A stretch of 64,000 nucleotides of DNA from Apibacter mensalis (lineage in GTDB: Bacteria > Bacteroidota > Bacteroidia > Flavobacteriales > Weeksellaceae): positions 109,757-173,756 of the forward strand of contig NZ_LIVM01000002.1 in NCBI RefSeq assembly GCF_001418685.1, read 5' to 3'. A program made the position numbers and the translations under genes. Under the pieces are notes generated by a model. That model was not told the DNA's origin. It searched no databases and saw only the letters and a list, made by a program, of their open reading frames with translations. This document shows positions 18,271-25,973 of the stretch, in pieces; the first letter of the stretch is position 1; every line of letters begins with the position of its first letter.

Positions 18271-18741
18271 TCATTCCAATGAAATTTCTAAAATTTCAAA
18301 ATTAATACGATTACCGTTTGGTAAATTTATTTCGGCAGTTTCCCCTACTTCCTTACCTAAAAGACCCTTAGCTATCGGAGTATTAACAGAGATTTTTCCG
18401 GATTTTAAATCGGTTTCCGTGTCCGGAACTAATGTATATTTCATCTCCTGTCCATTGGCTGTGTTCTTTATTTTAACAGAACATAAAATAGCTACTTTAG
18501 AGGTATCAACTTGTGATTGATCTATTATTTTAGAATTAGAAATTATATCCTTAAGTTTTGCTATACGCATTTCGAGTAACCCTTGTGCCTCTTTAGCCGC
18601 ATCGTATTCCGCATTTTCAGATAAATCGCCCTTATCCCTAGCTTCAGCTATTTGCTGCGTAATTTTAGGTCTTTCCACTTGCTCCAACTGATCAAGTTCT
18701 TTACGTAATTTATCTAGACCTTCTTTCGTTACATAATTCAT
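18271..18741 (-). CDS. greA: Transcription elongation factor GreA
   Basis: 156 residues. The N-terminal coiled coil (LDKLRKELDQLEQVERPKITQQIAEARDKGDLSENAEYDAAKE) contains the conserved DLSENAEY tip that enters the RNA polymerase secondary channel and stimulates cleavage of backtracked RNA. The C-terminal FKBP-like domain ends in ISVNTPIAKGLLGKEVGE. First gene of the greA-HIT unit. Confidence 0.96.
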   Translation of the reverse strand: MNYVTKEGLDKLRKELDQLEQVERPKITQQIAEARDKGDLSENAEYDAAKEAQGLLEMRIAKLKDIISNSKIIDQSQVDTSKVAILCSVKIKNTANGQEMKYTLVPDTETDLKSGKISVNTPIAKGLLGKEVGETAEINLPNGNRINFEILEISLE

Positions 18742-18755
18742 GATACTATTTTTTG

Positions 18756-18763
18756 TAATTTTG
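18756..18763 (+). promoter_or_regulatory. -7 element (TAATTTTG) for the Rieske-like lipoprotein gene
   Basis: TAnnTTTG match in the divergent gap between greA and the lipoprotein gene; it predicts a leader of ~70 nt to the ATG at 18843. Confidence 0.35.
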
Positions 18764-18842
18764 CGTTATAATTATAAATATAAAAAAAATAACCCGACAC
18801 TTGACGGTCGGATTATCCGCATGCAAATTTAGCAAATATATT

Positions 18843-19283
18843 ATGATTAAAAAATTAATTCTTTATGTATTATTAATTTCACTGTTATCCTTCTTCACAC
18901 AATGTGAAAATGGAAACAAAACAATTAACTGTTTTCCGAATTCTTCTATAAGTTATTCTGCCGATTTGAATTTACCTCAGTTTCAAAAATTGGCCGGTAT
19001 TAATGGCTATGTTTATATTGAAGCTGGTCCCTTAACCGGCACTAAGGGTTTAATTTTGGTTAAAATTGGTCCCAATGAGTTTAAAGCCTACGATAGGAAT
19101 CCACCGCATATTTGTCCGGGTTCTAACACCGGATTGGTAGTTAAAGATGATATTTACCTCTATTGTCCTGAAGACGGAGCTAAATGGATTTTAACCACCG
19201 GCCAACCATTAGAAGTAGCTAACCGATCCCCTAAAACCTATAACGCACAACTCGTAGGAAATACGGTCATAATATCTTATTAA
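18843..19283 (+). CDS. Lipoprotein with a degenerate Rieske-like fold
   Basis: About 146 residues from the ATG at 18843. This start is preferred over a TTG at 18801 because the signal peptide MIKKLILYVLLISLLSFFTQ then begins properly and ends at a lipobox-like Cys. The body resembles Rieske-type ferredoxin domains (ICPGSNTGLVV, YLYCPEDGAKW, GQPLEVANRSPKTYNAQLVGN), but the ligands are incomplete: the second motif is CPED rather than CxxH and the first has HIC order. A classical 2Fe-2S cluster is therefore unlikely. Similar small lipoproteins occur in related flavobacteria; function unknown. Confidence 0.6.
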   Translation: MIKKLILYVLLISLLSFFTQCENGNKTINCFPNSSISYSADLNLPQFQKLAGINGYVYIEAGPLTGTKGLILVKIGPNEFKAYDRNPPHICPGSNTGLVVKDDIYLYCPEDGAKWILTTGQPLEVANRSPKTYNAQLVGNTVIISY

Positions 19284-19301
19284 TGTTACATAATAATTCT
19301 A

Positions 19302-19327
19302 TTATGTATTGGTTATGTTATACATAA
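19302..19327. other. 8-bp hairpin downstream of the candidate anti-repeat
   Basis: Perfect arms TTATGTAT / ATACATAA with a 10-nt loop. On the minus strand this follows the candidate anti-repeat and a U-rich stretch, so it could be a 3' hairpin of a tracrRNA-like transcript. On the plus strand it lies just after the lipoprotein stop and could equally be a weak terminator. Confidence 0.3.
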
Positions 19328-19376
19328 AAATTAAAAGCATTGCCTGAGCAACTGTGAATTGTTTTTCAAATTTATT
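19328..19376 (-). ncRNA. Candidate tracrRNA-like anti-repeat
   Basis: On the plus strand, 19352-19374 (CTGTGAATTG, TTTTT, CAAATTTA) copies the first ~24 nt of the CRISPR repeat with one inserted base and few changes. A minus-strand transcript would therefore be complementary to the 5' half of the repeat, where a tracrRNA pairs. Downstream on the minus strand come a small hairpin TTGC-TCAG-GCAA (19351-19340), placed like a nexus, and a U-rich tract. The 3' half of the repeat is not conserved here, as expected of an anti-repeat and not of a decayed repeat. No strong promoter is obvious, and the nexus is short, so it may be a relic. A degenerate CRISPR repeat is the main alternative. Confidence 0.4.
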
Positions 19377-19383
19377 CTACCTA

Positions 19384-19432
19384 TTTATTCCTTATTTTCC
19401 CCTTATTTTAGGATGTGATAATAAGGAATAAA
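19384..19432. repeat. 13-bp perfect inverted repeat between anti-repeat and CRISPR array
   Basis: TTTATTCCTTATT (19384-19396) pairs exactly with AATAAGGAATAAA (19420-19432) across a 23-nt loop. It would fold in RNA from either strand. It may be the 5' hairpin of the candidate minus-strand RNA or an unrelated structure. Confidence 0.5.
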
Positions 19433-19556
19433 AATTATTACTTTTTGATAATATAAAATAGCATATTTATAATTAAATCTTATAATAAAAGATTCCGAAA
19501 ATTATTTTTTTGTATAATAATACATCTTATTTTATATGATGAATAATCAGAAGATT

Positions 19557-19757
19557 GTTGTGAATTGCTTTCAAATTTTTATATTTTTGTGATCCGTCAC
19601 ACCATTTAATGATAGATATACTTTAATAGTATTGTTGTGAATTGCTTTCAAATTTTTATATTTTTGTGATCCGTCACACCCGGCAACTCCTACCCCTAAT
19701 GACTTTATAGGTTGTGAATTGCTTTCAAATTTTTATATTTTTGTGATCCGTCACACC
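19557..19757 (+). CRISPR. Compact CRISPR array, type II-C-like: three repeats, two spacers
   Basis: Three identical 47-bp repeats at 19557-19603, 19634-19680 and 19711-19757 are separated by two unrelated 30-bp spacers (19604-19633 and 19681-19710). The repeat opens with GTTGTGAATTGCTTTCAAA and ends with GTGATCCGTCACACC. Repeat length 47, spacer length 30 and this 5' sequence are the pattern of Bacteroidota type II-C (Cas9) arrays. Spacer 2 is clearly richer in G+C than the host sequence; spacer 1 is AT-rich. Each repeat carries an internal promoter match, and a terminator follows the third. No cas1, cas2 or cas9 lies within 19 kb upstream or 44 kb downstream. The strand given is that of the repeat as expected in crRNA. 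Confidence 0.88.
19582..19589 (+). promoter_or_regulatory. Promoter element inside each CRISPR repeat (TATTTTTG)
   Basis: Repeat positions 26-33 read TATTTTTG, a match to the Bacteroidota -7 box TAnnTTTG. A TTG at repeat positions 2-4 lies 21 nt upstream, within the usual spacing to a -33 element. The same element recurs at 19659-19666 and 19736-19743. Predicted starts fall in the last ~8 nt of each repeat, so each spacer would be transcribed from its own upstream repeat. Confidence 0.55.
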
Positions 19758-19767
19758 TTCAAAAGTT

Positions 19768-19795
19768 AATCCATTGAAATTCAATGGATTTTTTT
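19768..19795 (+). terminator. Terminator closing the CRISPR array
   Basis: Perfect 10-bp stem AATCCATTGA / TCAATGGATT with a 3-nt loop, followed by a run of T. It begins 11 bp after the last repeat and would end transcripts launched from the array. Confidence 0.85.
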
Positions 19796-19983
19796 ACATT
19801 ATTCGAATCAAAAAAATACATCTTTTTATCGTTTTACAATGATAAATACTTACTTTCTCCGATCCTAATTTCAACTAGAAGGTAAAAAGCTTCCAAATCA
19901 GAACACAAATAATTAAGTTATATACCCGAAAAAGCAGTAAATTCGAAAATCGAATTTAAAATAAATATATAGTTACTCATAGA
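19796..19983. other. Spacer region between CRISPR terminator and thiL
   Basis: AT-rich; no ORF, repeat or convincing promoter seen. No TPP-riboswitch core upstream of thiL. Confidence 0.4.
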
Positions 19984-21039
19984 ATGCTTAATAATAAGAA
20001 TCCATATAAAACTTCTATTTCAGAGTATGGTGAGTTTGGACTGATTAACCATCTTACTCAAAATTTTATTCTCAATAACCCATCTACTTTACAAGGAATC
20101 GGAGATGACGCAGCCGTGTTGGATCCAAAGGATAAAAAAATATTGGTTTCTACCGATACATTATTGGAAAACATTCATTTCAACCTGGCTTATACACCTT
20201 TAAAACATCTGGGTTATAAGTCCGTAGTTGCTGGACTGAGCGATTTGGTTGCCATGAATGCGATTCCGGAACAAATACTTATTTCCATAGCTGTTTCCAA
20301 TCGTTTCCCGGTAGAAGCATTAGAAGAAATATATACAGGAATCAACCTTGCCTGTAAACATTATGCCGTTGATTTAGTCGGCGGAGATACTGCTTCTTCT
20401 AACTTAGGACTGGTAATCAACATTACTACCGTGGGGTATGCTCATAAAGACGAGATTGTTTACCGTAAAGGCGCTAAACCGAATGACTTATTGGTCGTCA
20501 GCGGGGATTTGGGCGGTGCTTACTTCGGATTACAGGTCTTGGAACGGGAAAATTCGGTTTTTAAAGTTAACCCTAATCTTCAACCGGATTTATCGGGATA
20601 TACCTATATCCTGGAAAGGCAATTAAAGCCCGAAGCACGCACGGAAATCAAATCCTTACTTAAAGAAATGGATGTGCACCCAACTTCTATGATTGACATT
20701 TCCGACGGATTAGCCTCCGAAATTATTCATCTTTCGCAACAAAGTAAGGTAGGATTTTCTATTTACGAAGATAAAATTCCCATGGATAATCAGGTGATCA
20801 CCACTGCAGAAGAATTCGGAATTAATCCCATCACAGGGGTATTAAACGGGGGCGAAGATTATGAAATTTTGTTTACCATACCTATTGAAGACCATGATAA
20901 GATCAAGCATAATCCTAATTTTACCATTATCGGACATGCTACCGAATATGTAGAAAATGTACTGATAACCCAAGGTAATGCTCAACGCATTCCTTTAAAT
21001 GCCCAAGGTTGGAATGCTCATTTTTCCAAAAGCAACTAA
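19984..21039 (+). CDS. thiL: Thiamine-monophosphate kinase
   Basis: 351 residues. Phosphorylates thiamine monophosphate to thiamine pyrophosphate with ATP. Family landmarks: SEYGEFGLINHL near the N-terminus, the metal-binding GIGDDAAVL, STDTLLENIHF, GLSDLVAMNA, GGDTASSNLGLVI and the later DISDGLASEIIHLS with GGEDYEILFT. Length is normal. It stands alone; no other thi genes are near. Confidence 0.93.
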   Translation: MLNNKNPYKTSISEYGEFGLINHLTQNFILNNPSTLQGIGDDAAVLDPKDKKILVSTDTLLENIHFNLAYTPLKHLGYKSVVAGLSDLVAMNAIPEQILISIAVSNRFPVEALEEIYTGINLACKHYAVDLVGGDTASSNLGLVINITTVGYAHKDEIVYRKGAKPNDLLVVSGDLGGAYFGLQVLERENSVFKVNPNLQPDLSGYTYILERQLKPEARTEIKSLLKEMDVHPTSMIDISDGLASEIIHLSQQSKVGFSIYEDKIPMDNQVITTAEEFGINPITGVLNGGEDYEILFTIPIEDHDKIKHNPNFTIIGHATEYVENVLITQGNAQRIPLNAQGWNAHFSKSN

Positions 21040-21067
21040 AGGTATAGGCATTAATTTCTATACAAAA

Positions 21068-21100
21068 TTTGCAGTAATAGTAAAATAAACACTATATTTG
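21068..21100 (+). promoter_or_regulatory. Promoter of rpsP-rimM
   Basis: TTTG at 21068-21071 and TATATTTG at 21093-21100 are separated by 21 nt, a full match to the Bacteroidota consensus TTTG-N19-21-TAnnTTTG. Leader length to the rpsP ATG is about 40 nt. Confidence 0.75.
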
Positions 21101-21146
21101 CAGACTCAACTAATAATATGGGACGGGATCCCAAAATAAAAAAATT

Positions 21147-21704
21147 ATGGCAGTAAAAATTAGATTACAAAGACACGGAAAAAAAGGAAAGCCTGTTTTT
21201 CACATTGTTGTGGCAGATTCAAGAGCTAAAAGAGATGGTAAAAACATTGAAAAATTAGGAATTTACGTTCCTACCACCAATCCTGCAACTGTTGAATTAA
21301 ATGTTGACAGAGCAGTTAGTTGGTTGGAAAAAGGAGCTCAACCATCAGATACAGCAAAATCTATCCTTTCTTACAAAGGAGCTTTATTAAAAAAGCATTT
21401 GAACGGAGGGGTTAAAAAAGGAGCTTTTTCAGCTGAAGAAGCAGAAAAAAAATTCCAGGCTTGGTTGGAAGATAAAGAAAAAGCCATTCAAGCTAAAAAA
21501 GATAAATTGGCTTCTTCTAAGCAACAAGCTAAAAAAGATAAGCTTGAGGCTGAAAGAAAAGTAAATGAGAGCCGTATCGCTGCTCAACAAAAAGCAGAAG
21601 AAGCGGAAGCTAAGGATGCAGAGGAAGTAGTAGAGACAATCATCGCAGAAGATGAAGCAGCTACTGATGCTCAGGCTGAAACTAATGAAGAACCTAAAGC
21701 GTAA
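21147..21704 (+). CDS. rpsP: 30S ribosomal protein S16 with extended C-terminal tail
   Basis: The first ~85 residues are a standard S16 ([36 protein letters not shown]). S16 is normally 80-90 residues; this one has 185. The extra ~100 residues form a Lys/Ala/Glu-rich, probably helical tail that turns strongly acidic at the end ([20 protein letters not shown]). Such tails are common in flavobacteria. The gene is in the classical rpsP-rimM pair with a 9-bp gap. Confidence 0.96.
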   Translation: MAVKIRLQRHGKKGKPVFHIVVADSRAKRDGKNIEKLGIYVPTTNPATVELNVDRAVSWLEKGAQPSDTAKSILSYKGALLKKHLNGGVKKGAFSAEEAEKKFQAWLEDKEKAIQAKKDKLASSKQQAKKDKLEAERKVNESRIAAQQKAEEAEAKDAEEVVETIIAEDEAATDAQAETNEEPKA

Positions 21705-21713
21705 TATAGATTC

Positions 21714-22232
21714 ATGCAGTTGGAAGATTGTTACTATTTAGGCACAATCACAAAAACACATGGTCTGAAAGGTCATCTGATCGTTAAATTGGATACAGAT
21801 GTACCGGAAGCTTACAATAATTTGGAATCGGTATTTATTAATATCAATGAAATACCGGTCCCTTTTTTTATAAATGAATGTCAACTCTATAATAAAGATT
21901 CACTTCGCGTAAAATTTGAAGATACTTCTATCAATTCACAAGACTTAATAGGAACAAAGCTGTACCTTCCTTTAAATACTTTACCTGAATTAAAAGGAAA
22001 ACAATTTTATTATCATGAGGTCATCAACTTTTCTTTGGTAGATGAAAACTATCAAAAGATTGGTGAAATTACTGAAATAAATGATAACAGTGCACAAGCT
22101 CTTTTTATTATAAAACTATCGAAAAATAATAAATTTATTTACATTCCCGTTATTAATGATTGGATTATTGAAGTAAGCAGAAATGATCAATACATTTCAA
22201 TGACTTTACCTGAAGGAATTTTGGATTTATAA
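21714..22232 (+). CDS. rimM: 16S rRNA-processing protein RimM
   Basis: 172 residues. Assists 30S head maturation by binding S19. N-terminal YYLGTITKTHGLKGHLIVKLDTD is the RimM signature, and the C-terminal PRC-barrel part contains KFIYIPVINDWIIEV. It follows rpsP by 9 bp, so one transcript is expected. Confidence 0.94.
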   Translation: MQLEDCYYLGTITKTHGLKGHLIVKLDTDVPEAYNNLESVFININEIPVPFFINECQLYNKDSLRVKFEDTSINSQDLIGTKLYLPLNTLPELKGKQFYYHEVINFSLVDENYQKIGEITEINDNSAQALFIIKLSKNNKFIYIPVINDWIIEVSRNDQYISMTLPEGILDL

Positions 22233-22341
22233 TTCATTGAAAATTTATTTTTGAAAATACCCTATTCTAAGTAGTTTCAAAAATGAGAGTTTAATTTGAT
22301 TTATTTAAAAATTAATATATTTAGTCACTAATACTCATAAA

Positions 22342-23295
22342 ATGGAATATTTAGATTTTGAATTGCCTATAAAAGAATTAGAAGACCAGCTTAAAAAATG
22401 CATCGAGCTTGGTAAAGAAAGTGGAATAGACATAAATTCTGCTTGTAAAGAAATTGAAAAGAAAATTGAAAATACCAAACATCAAATATACGATAACTTA
22501 ACCCCTTGGCAAACCGTACAATTATCCAGACATCCTTCTCGTCCTTATTCGTTAGACTATTGCAATGCTATTACAGACAATACATTTATTGAATTACACG
22601 GAGACCGTAACTATGGTGACGATAAAGCTATGGTAGGAGGATTGGGAAGAATTGACGGTAAAACCTTTATGATTATTGGTCAACAAAAAGGAAAAAATAC
22701 CAAGGAAAGACAATACCGTCGTTTTGGTATGCCAAATCCTGATGGTTACCGAAAAGCATTGCGTTTGATGAGGGTTGCCGAAAAGTTTAATATTCCTATT
22801 TTAACCTTAATCGACACTCCGGGGGCTTATCCGGGGCTGGATGCTGAAGAAAGAGGACAAGGAGAAGCTATCGCTTATAATATCGCTCAGATGTGCCAGA
22901 TCAAAGTTCCAATTATTTGTGTGGTTATTGGTGAAGGTGCCAGTGGTGGTGCGTTAGGAATCGGGGTAGGAAATAAGGTATATATGATGGAAAATACCTG
23001 GTATTCCGTTATTTCTCCTGAAAGCTGCTCATCTATTCTATTCAGAAGTTGGGAATACAAAGAGGTTGCTGCAGAAAATCTTCGTTTAACTCCTAAAAAT
23101 TCTCTGGAATTGGGTATTATTGACGGAATCATAAAAGAACCGCTGGGGGGAGCCCATTATAACCCTCAAGAAACTTTTATTTCTTTAAAAAATCAGGTTT
23201 TAGAAGCATATACAGAACTGTCCAAAATGTCGCCGGATGAATTGGTGGAGCACAGACAAAATAAGTTTATTGATATGGGAGTTTTTAACGGGTAG
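22342..23295 (+). CDS. accA: Acetyl-CoA carboxylase carboxyltransferase subunit alpha
   Basis: 317 residues. Transfers carboxyl from biotin carboxyl carrier protein to acetyl-CoA in fatty-acid synthesis. Contains the N-terminal [14 protein letters not shown], the crotonase-fold core ([69 protein letters not shown]) and [16 protein letters not shown] strong terminator follows 38 bp after the stop. The partner accD is not in the window. Confidence 0.96.
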   Translation: MEYLDFELPIKELEDQLKKCIELGKESGIDINSACKEIEKKIENTKHQIYDNLTPWQTVQLSRHPSRPYSLDYCNAITDNTFIELHGDRNYGDDKAMVGGLGRIDGKTFMIIGQQKGKNTKERQYRRFGMPNPDGYRKALRLMRVAEKFNIPILTLIDTPGAYPGLDAEERGQGEAIAYNIAQMCQIKVPIICVVIGEGASGGALGIGVGNKVYMMENTWYSVISPESCSSILFRSWEYKEVAAENLRLTPKNSLELGIIDGIIKEPLGGAHYNPQETFISLKNQVLEAYTELSKMSPDELVEHRQNKFIDMGVFNG

Positions 23296-23333
23296 TTAAA
23301 ATACAATACTTGCAATTGGTATATTATACATGC

Positions 23334-23363
23334 GCCCCCATCGTAAAATGTTGGGGGCTTTTT
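23334..23363 (+). terminator. Terminator after accA
   Basis: GC-rich stem GCCCCCA / TGGGGGC with an 11-nt loop and a T-run, the strongest GC hairpin in this AT-rich neighbourhood. Confidence 0.9.
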
Positions 23364-23479
23364 ACTTTTGTATAAGCTGAAACAGTTTTATTTATTATTA
23401 TACAATTAATTAAATTTATGGACCTGTTACAACATAAAATACATGTTGTATTATTTTAACAAAAATTCTATTTTTAATT

Positions 23480-24127
23480 ATGGAGTTAGACGATTCAATA
23501 CAAACCATTCGAGAGTATATAAAAAATAAACATTCTAAGGATAATAGCGGACATGATTATTGGCATATAGAAAGAGTAGTAACCAATACCCAAAAGATAC
23601 TTAATTACGAAAAGGCAGATCGTACTAAAGCTTTACTTTCAGCCTGGCTTCATGATATAGGAGATTATAAGCTCCATAATGGAACAGACCGTACTAAGGA
23701 ATTGATATATCCTTTATTATCTTCTTTAGAGTATCCTAAGAGTTTCATTGAAGATATCATTAAAATTATAAAAGAGGTTTCCTATATGGGTGGATATAAT
23801 ACCCCTCCTACTTCTCCGGAAGCAAAAATAGTTCAGGATGCCGATCGATTGGATGCAATAGGTGCTGTCGGAATAGCCAGGGCATTTGCCTATGGTGGCA
23901 ATAAAGGCAGGGTATTGTTTGATCCGAACGAAATGCCAACCGAATATACGGAGGGCACTTCCTACCAAAAAAATACATCATGCACGATCAATCACTTTTA
24001 TGAAAAGCTATTGAAACTAAAAGACTTAATGAATACAGATATTGCTAAAAAAATGGCACAAGAAAGACATAGTTTTATGCAGAAATTTCTGGAAGAATTT
24101 TATAAGGAAACGGGATACGATAATTAA
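23480..24127 (+). CDS. HD-domain phosphohydrolase
   Basis: 215 residues. Metal-dependent HD fold with HDYWHIERVV (first His), LHDIGDYK (the HD doublet) and VQDADRLDAIGAVGIARAF (last Asp), all in canonical order for the YedJ-like subgroup. Cytoplasmic; the phosphomonoester or nucleotide substrate is unknown. Confidence 0.85.
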   Translation: MELDDSIQTIREYIKNKHSKDNSGHDYWHIERVVTNTQKILNYEKADRTKALLSAWLHDIGDYKLHNGTDRTKELIYPLLSSLEYPKSFIEDIIKIIKEVSYMGGYNTPPTSPEAKIVQDADRLDAIGAVGIARAFAYGGNKGRVLFDPNEMPTEYTEGTSYQKNTSCTINHFYEKLLKLKDLMNTDIAKKMAQERHSFMQKFLEEFYKETGYDN

Positions 24128-24282
24128 ACATATTTCGTACAGTATATATACATTATGCTGAAACCACCGGGCATTACGATCACTATATCGCCATATAACC
24201 GGCAAATTGAATGAATATTTAGTTTAGTTTAAATTAGGTAAAATAATCTTTACTGCCTTAGTGGTTACTCAGTATATATTTT

Positions 24283-25710
24283 TTAAAATTTTAAATTAGA
24301 ATTTATTCCTAACAGGTGCTTGTATTTTACTAATATTGGATTAACTTCCTGATCTAAAAATTCTTCTGTCTGTTCCGGAGCAAAGCCAATGAATTTGGCC
24401 GGGTTTATCAGTTTCAGCAATTTTTCTTTATCAATGTTTACATTTTCATCATTGATTATTCGATCAATTAAATCGTTTGACTTTCCTTCTATTTTAACTT
24501 TCTTGGCTGCGTCCATGGAATGTTTTCGGATAATTTCATGAAGCTTTTGCCGGTCTCCTCCGTTTTTAACTCCTTCCATAATGATATATTCAGTTGCCAT
24601 AAATGGCAATTCTTCATTAATATGCTTTTGAATCATTTTAGGATATACTACCAGTCCGTCCAATATATTATTCCAGATTAGTAATATCGCATCTATGGCC
24701 AAAAATGCCTGCGGTATGCTCAATCTTTTATTGGCGGAATCATCTAAGGTCCTTTCAAACCATTGAGTGGAAGCTACCATGGCGGGTGAGGAAGCCAATG
24801 AGATCACGAATTTAGCTAATGAAGATATTCTTTCAGATCGCATTGGATTACGTTTATAAGCCATGGCGCTGGAACCGATCTGATTCTCTTCAAATGGTTC
24901 TTCTATTTCTTTTAAACTCTGTAACAGACGTAAATCATTCGTAAATTTATGTGCTGATTGTGCAATATTGGAAAGCACTTCCAACGTCTGAACATCTATT
25001 TTTCGGTCATAGGTTTGTCCGCTTACTTTAAAAACTTTTTTAAAACCAAATCTTTCCGATAATCTTCTGTCTAATTCCTTGACCTTTGAAAAATTCCCTT
25101 CAAACAATTCTTTAAAGCTGGCGGCTGTTCCGGTCGTTCCTTTTACTCCTCTGAAACGCAAATTTTCTAATCGAAATTCCAAATCTTCCAAATCTAATAA
25201 TACGGATTGTAACCAAAGAGTAGCTCTTTTACCTATCGTTGTTAACTGTGCGGGCTGAAAATGTGTAAAGCCTAAAGTAGGATGGTCTTTGTACGTGAGG
25301 GCAAATGAATGCAAACCTTTAATTACATTGATCAATTTTATCTTAACCAGCTCAAAACCGTCGCGTATCTGAATAAGATCTGTGTTATCTCCTACAAAGG
25401 CAGAAGTGGCTCCTAAGTGAATTATGGGACGAGCTGCCGGTGCAACCTCTCCATAAGCATATACATGAGCCATCACATCATGTCGAAATTTTTTTTCGTA
25501 TTCATCAGCCTTTTTAAAATCTATATCCGATACATGTTCTTTAAGTTCTTTTATTTGTTGTTCCGAAATATTCAAACCAAGCTCTTTTTGTATTTCTGCT
25601 AAGGCTAACCACAATTTCCTCCAAGTAGTAAATTTTTTTTCGGGAGAAAAATTGTACAACATTTCATCACTGCAATAGCGACTTTCCAAAGGGTTTTGAT
25701 ACTTGTCCAT
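24283..25710 (-). CDS. purB: Adenylosuccinate lyase
   Basis: 475 residues. Cleaves SAICAR and adenylosuccinate in purine synthesis. Fumarase/aspartase superfamily signature SSAMAYKRNPMRSE is intact, with HLGATSAFVGDNTDL and TLGFTHFQPAQLTTIGKR carrying the catalytic His region. The N-terminus YQNPLESRYCSDEM fits the family start. Single gene. Confidence 0.95.
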   Translation of the reverse strand: MDKYQNPLESRYCSDEMLYNFSPEKKFTTWRKLWLALAEIQKELGLNISEQQIKELKEHVSDIDFKKADEYEKKFRHDVMAHVYAYGEVAPAARPIIHLGATSAFVGDNTDLIQIRDGFELVKIKLINVIKGLHSFALTYKDHPTLGFTHFQPAQLTTIGKRATLWLQSVLLDLEDLEFRLENLRFRGVKGTTGTAASFKELFEGNFSKVKELDRRLSERFGFKKVFKVSGQTYDRKIDVQTLEVLSNIAQSAHKFTNDLRLLQSLKEIEEPFEENQIGSSAMAYKRNPMRSERISSLAKFVISLASSPAMVASTQWFERTLDDSANKRLSIPQAFLAIDAILLIWNNILDGLVVYPKMIQKHINEELPFMATEYIIMEGVKNGGDRQKLHEIIRKHSMDAAKKVKIEGKSNDLIDRIINDENVNIDKEKLLKLINPAKFIGFAPEQTEEFLDQEVNPILVKYKHLLGINSNLKF

Positions 25711-25973
25711 TTTATCTTCTTGATCTAATTCAAAAAATCAGCTCAAAAGTAAGGATTTAATTAAGATACTGTTTGAAAATTTTAAAATTACGAAAATTGA
25801 ATTCCCAACTTTGTTTCTACTCTTTGAATAAATTCTTTGATTTAAAGGTTTTCACCAATATAAAAATGAGATAATAAGTGAATTATAATGTCCCTTTCCC
25901 GGCTAAGTTAACTAGTTTACTAAAAAAACTACTTTTCATTACAATAAGCCGGTAAATGAATATGAATGTGATT

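Noticed and set aside
19796..19983. TPP riboswitch upstream of thiL
   Set aside because: No conserved TPP-box sequences in this stretch.
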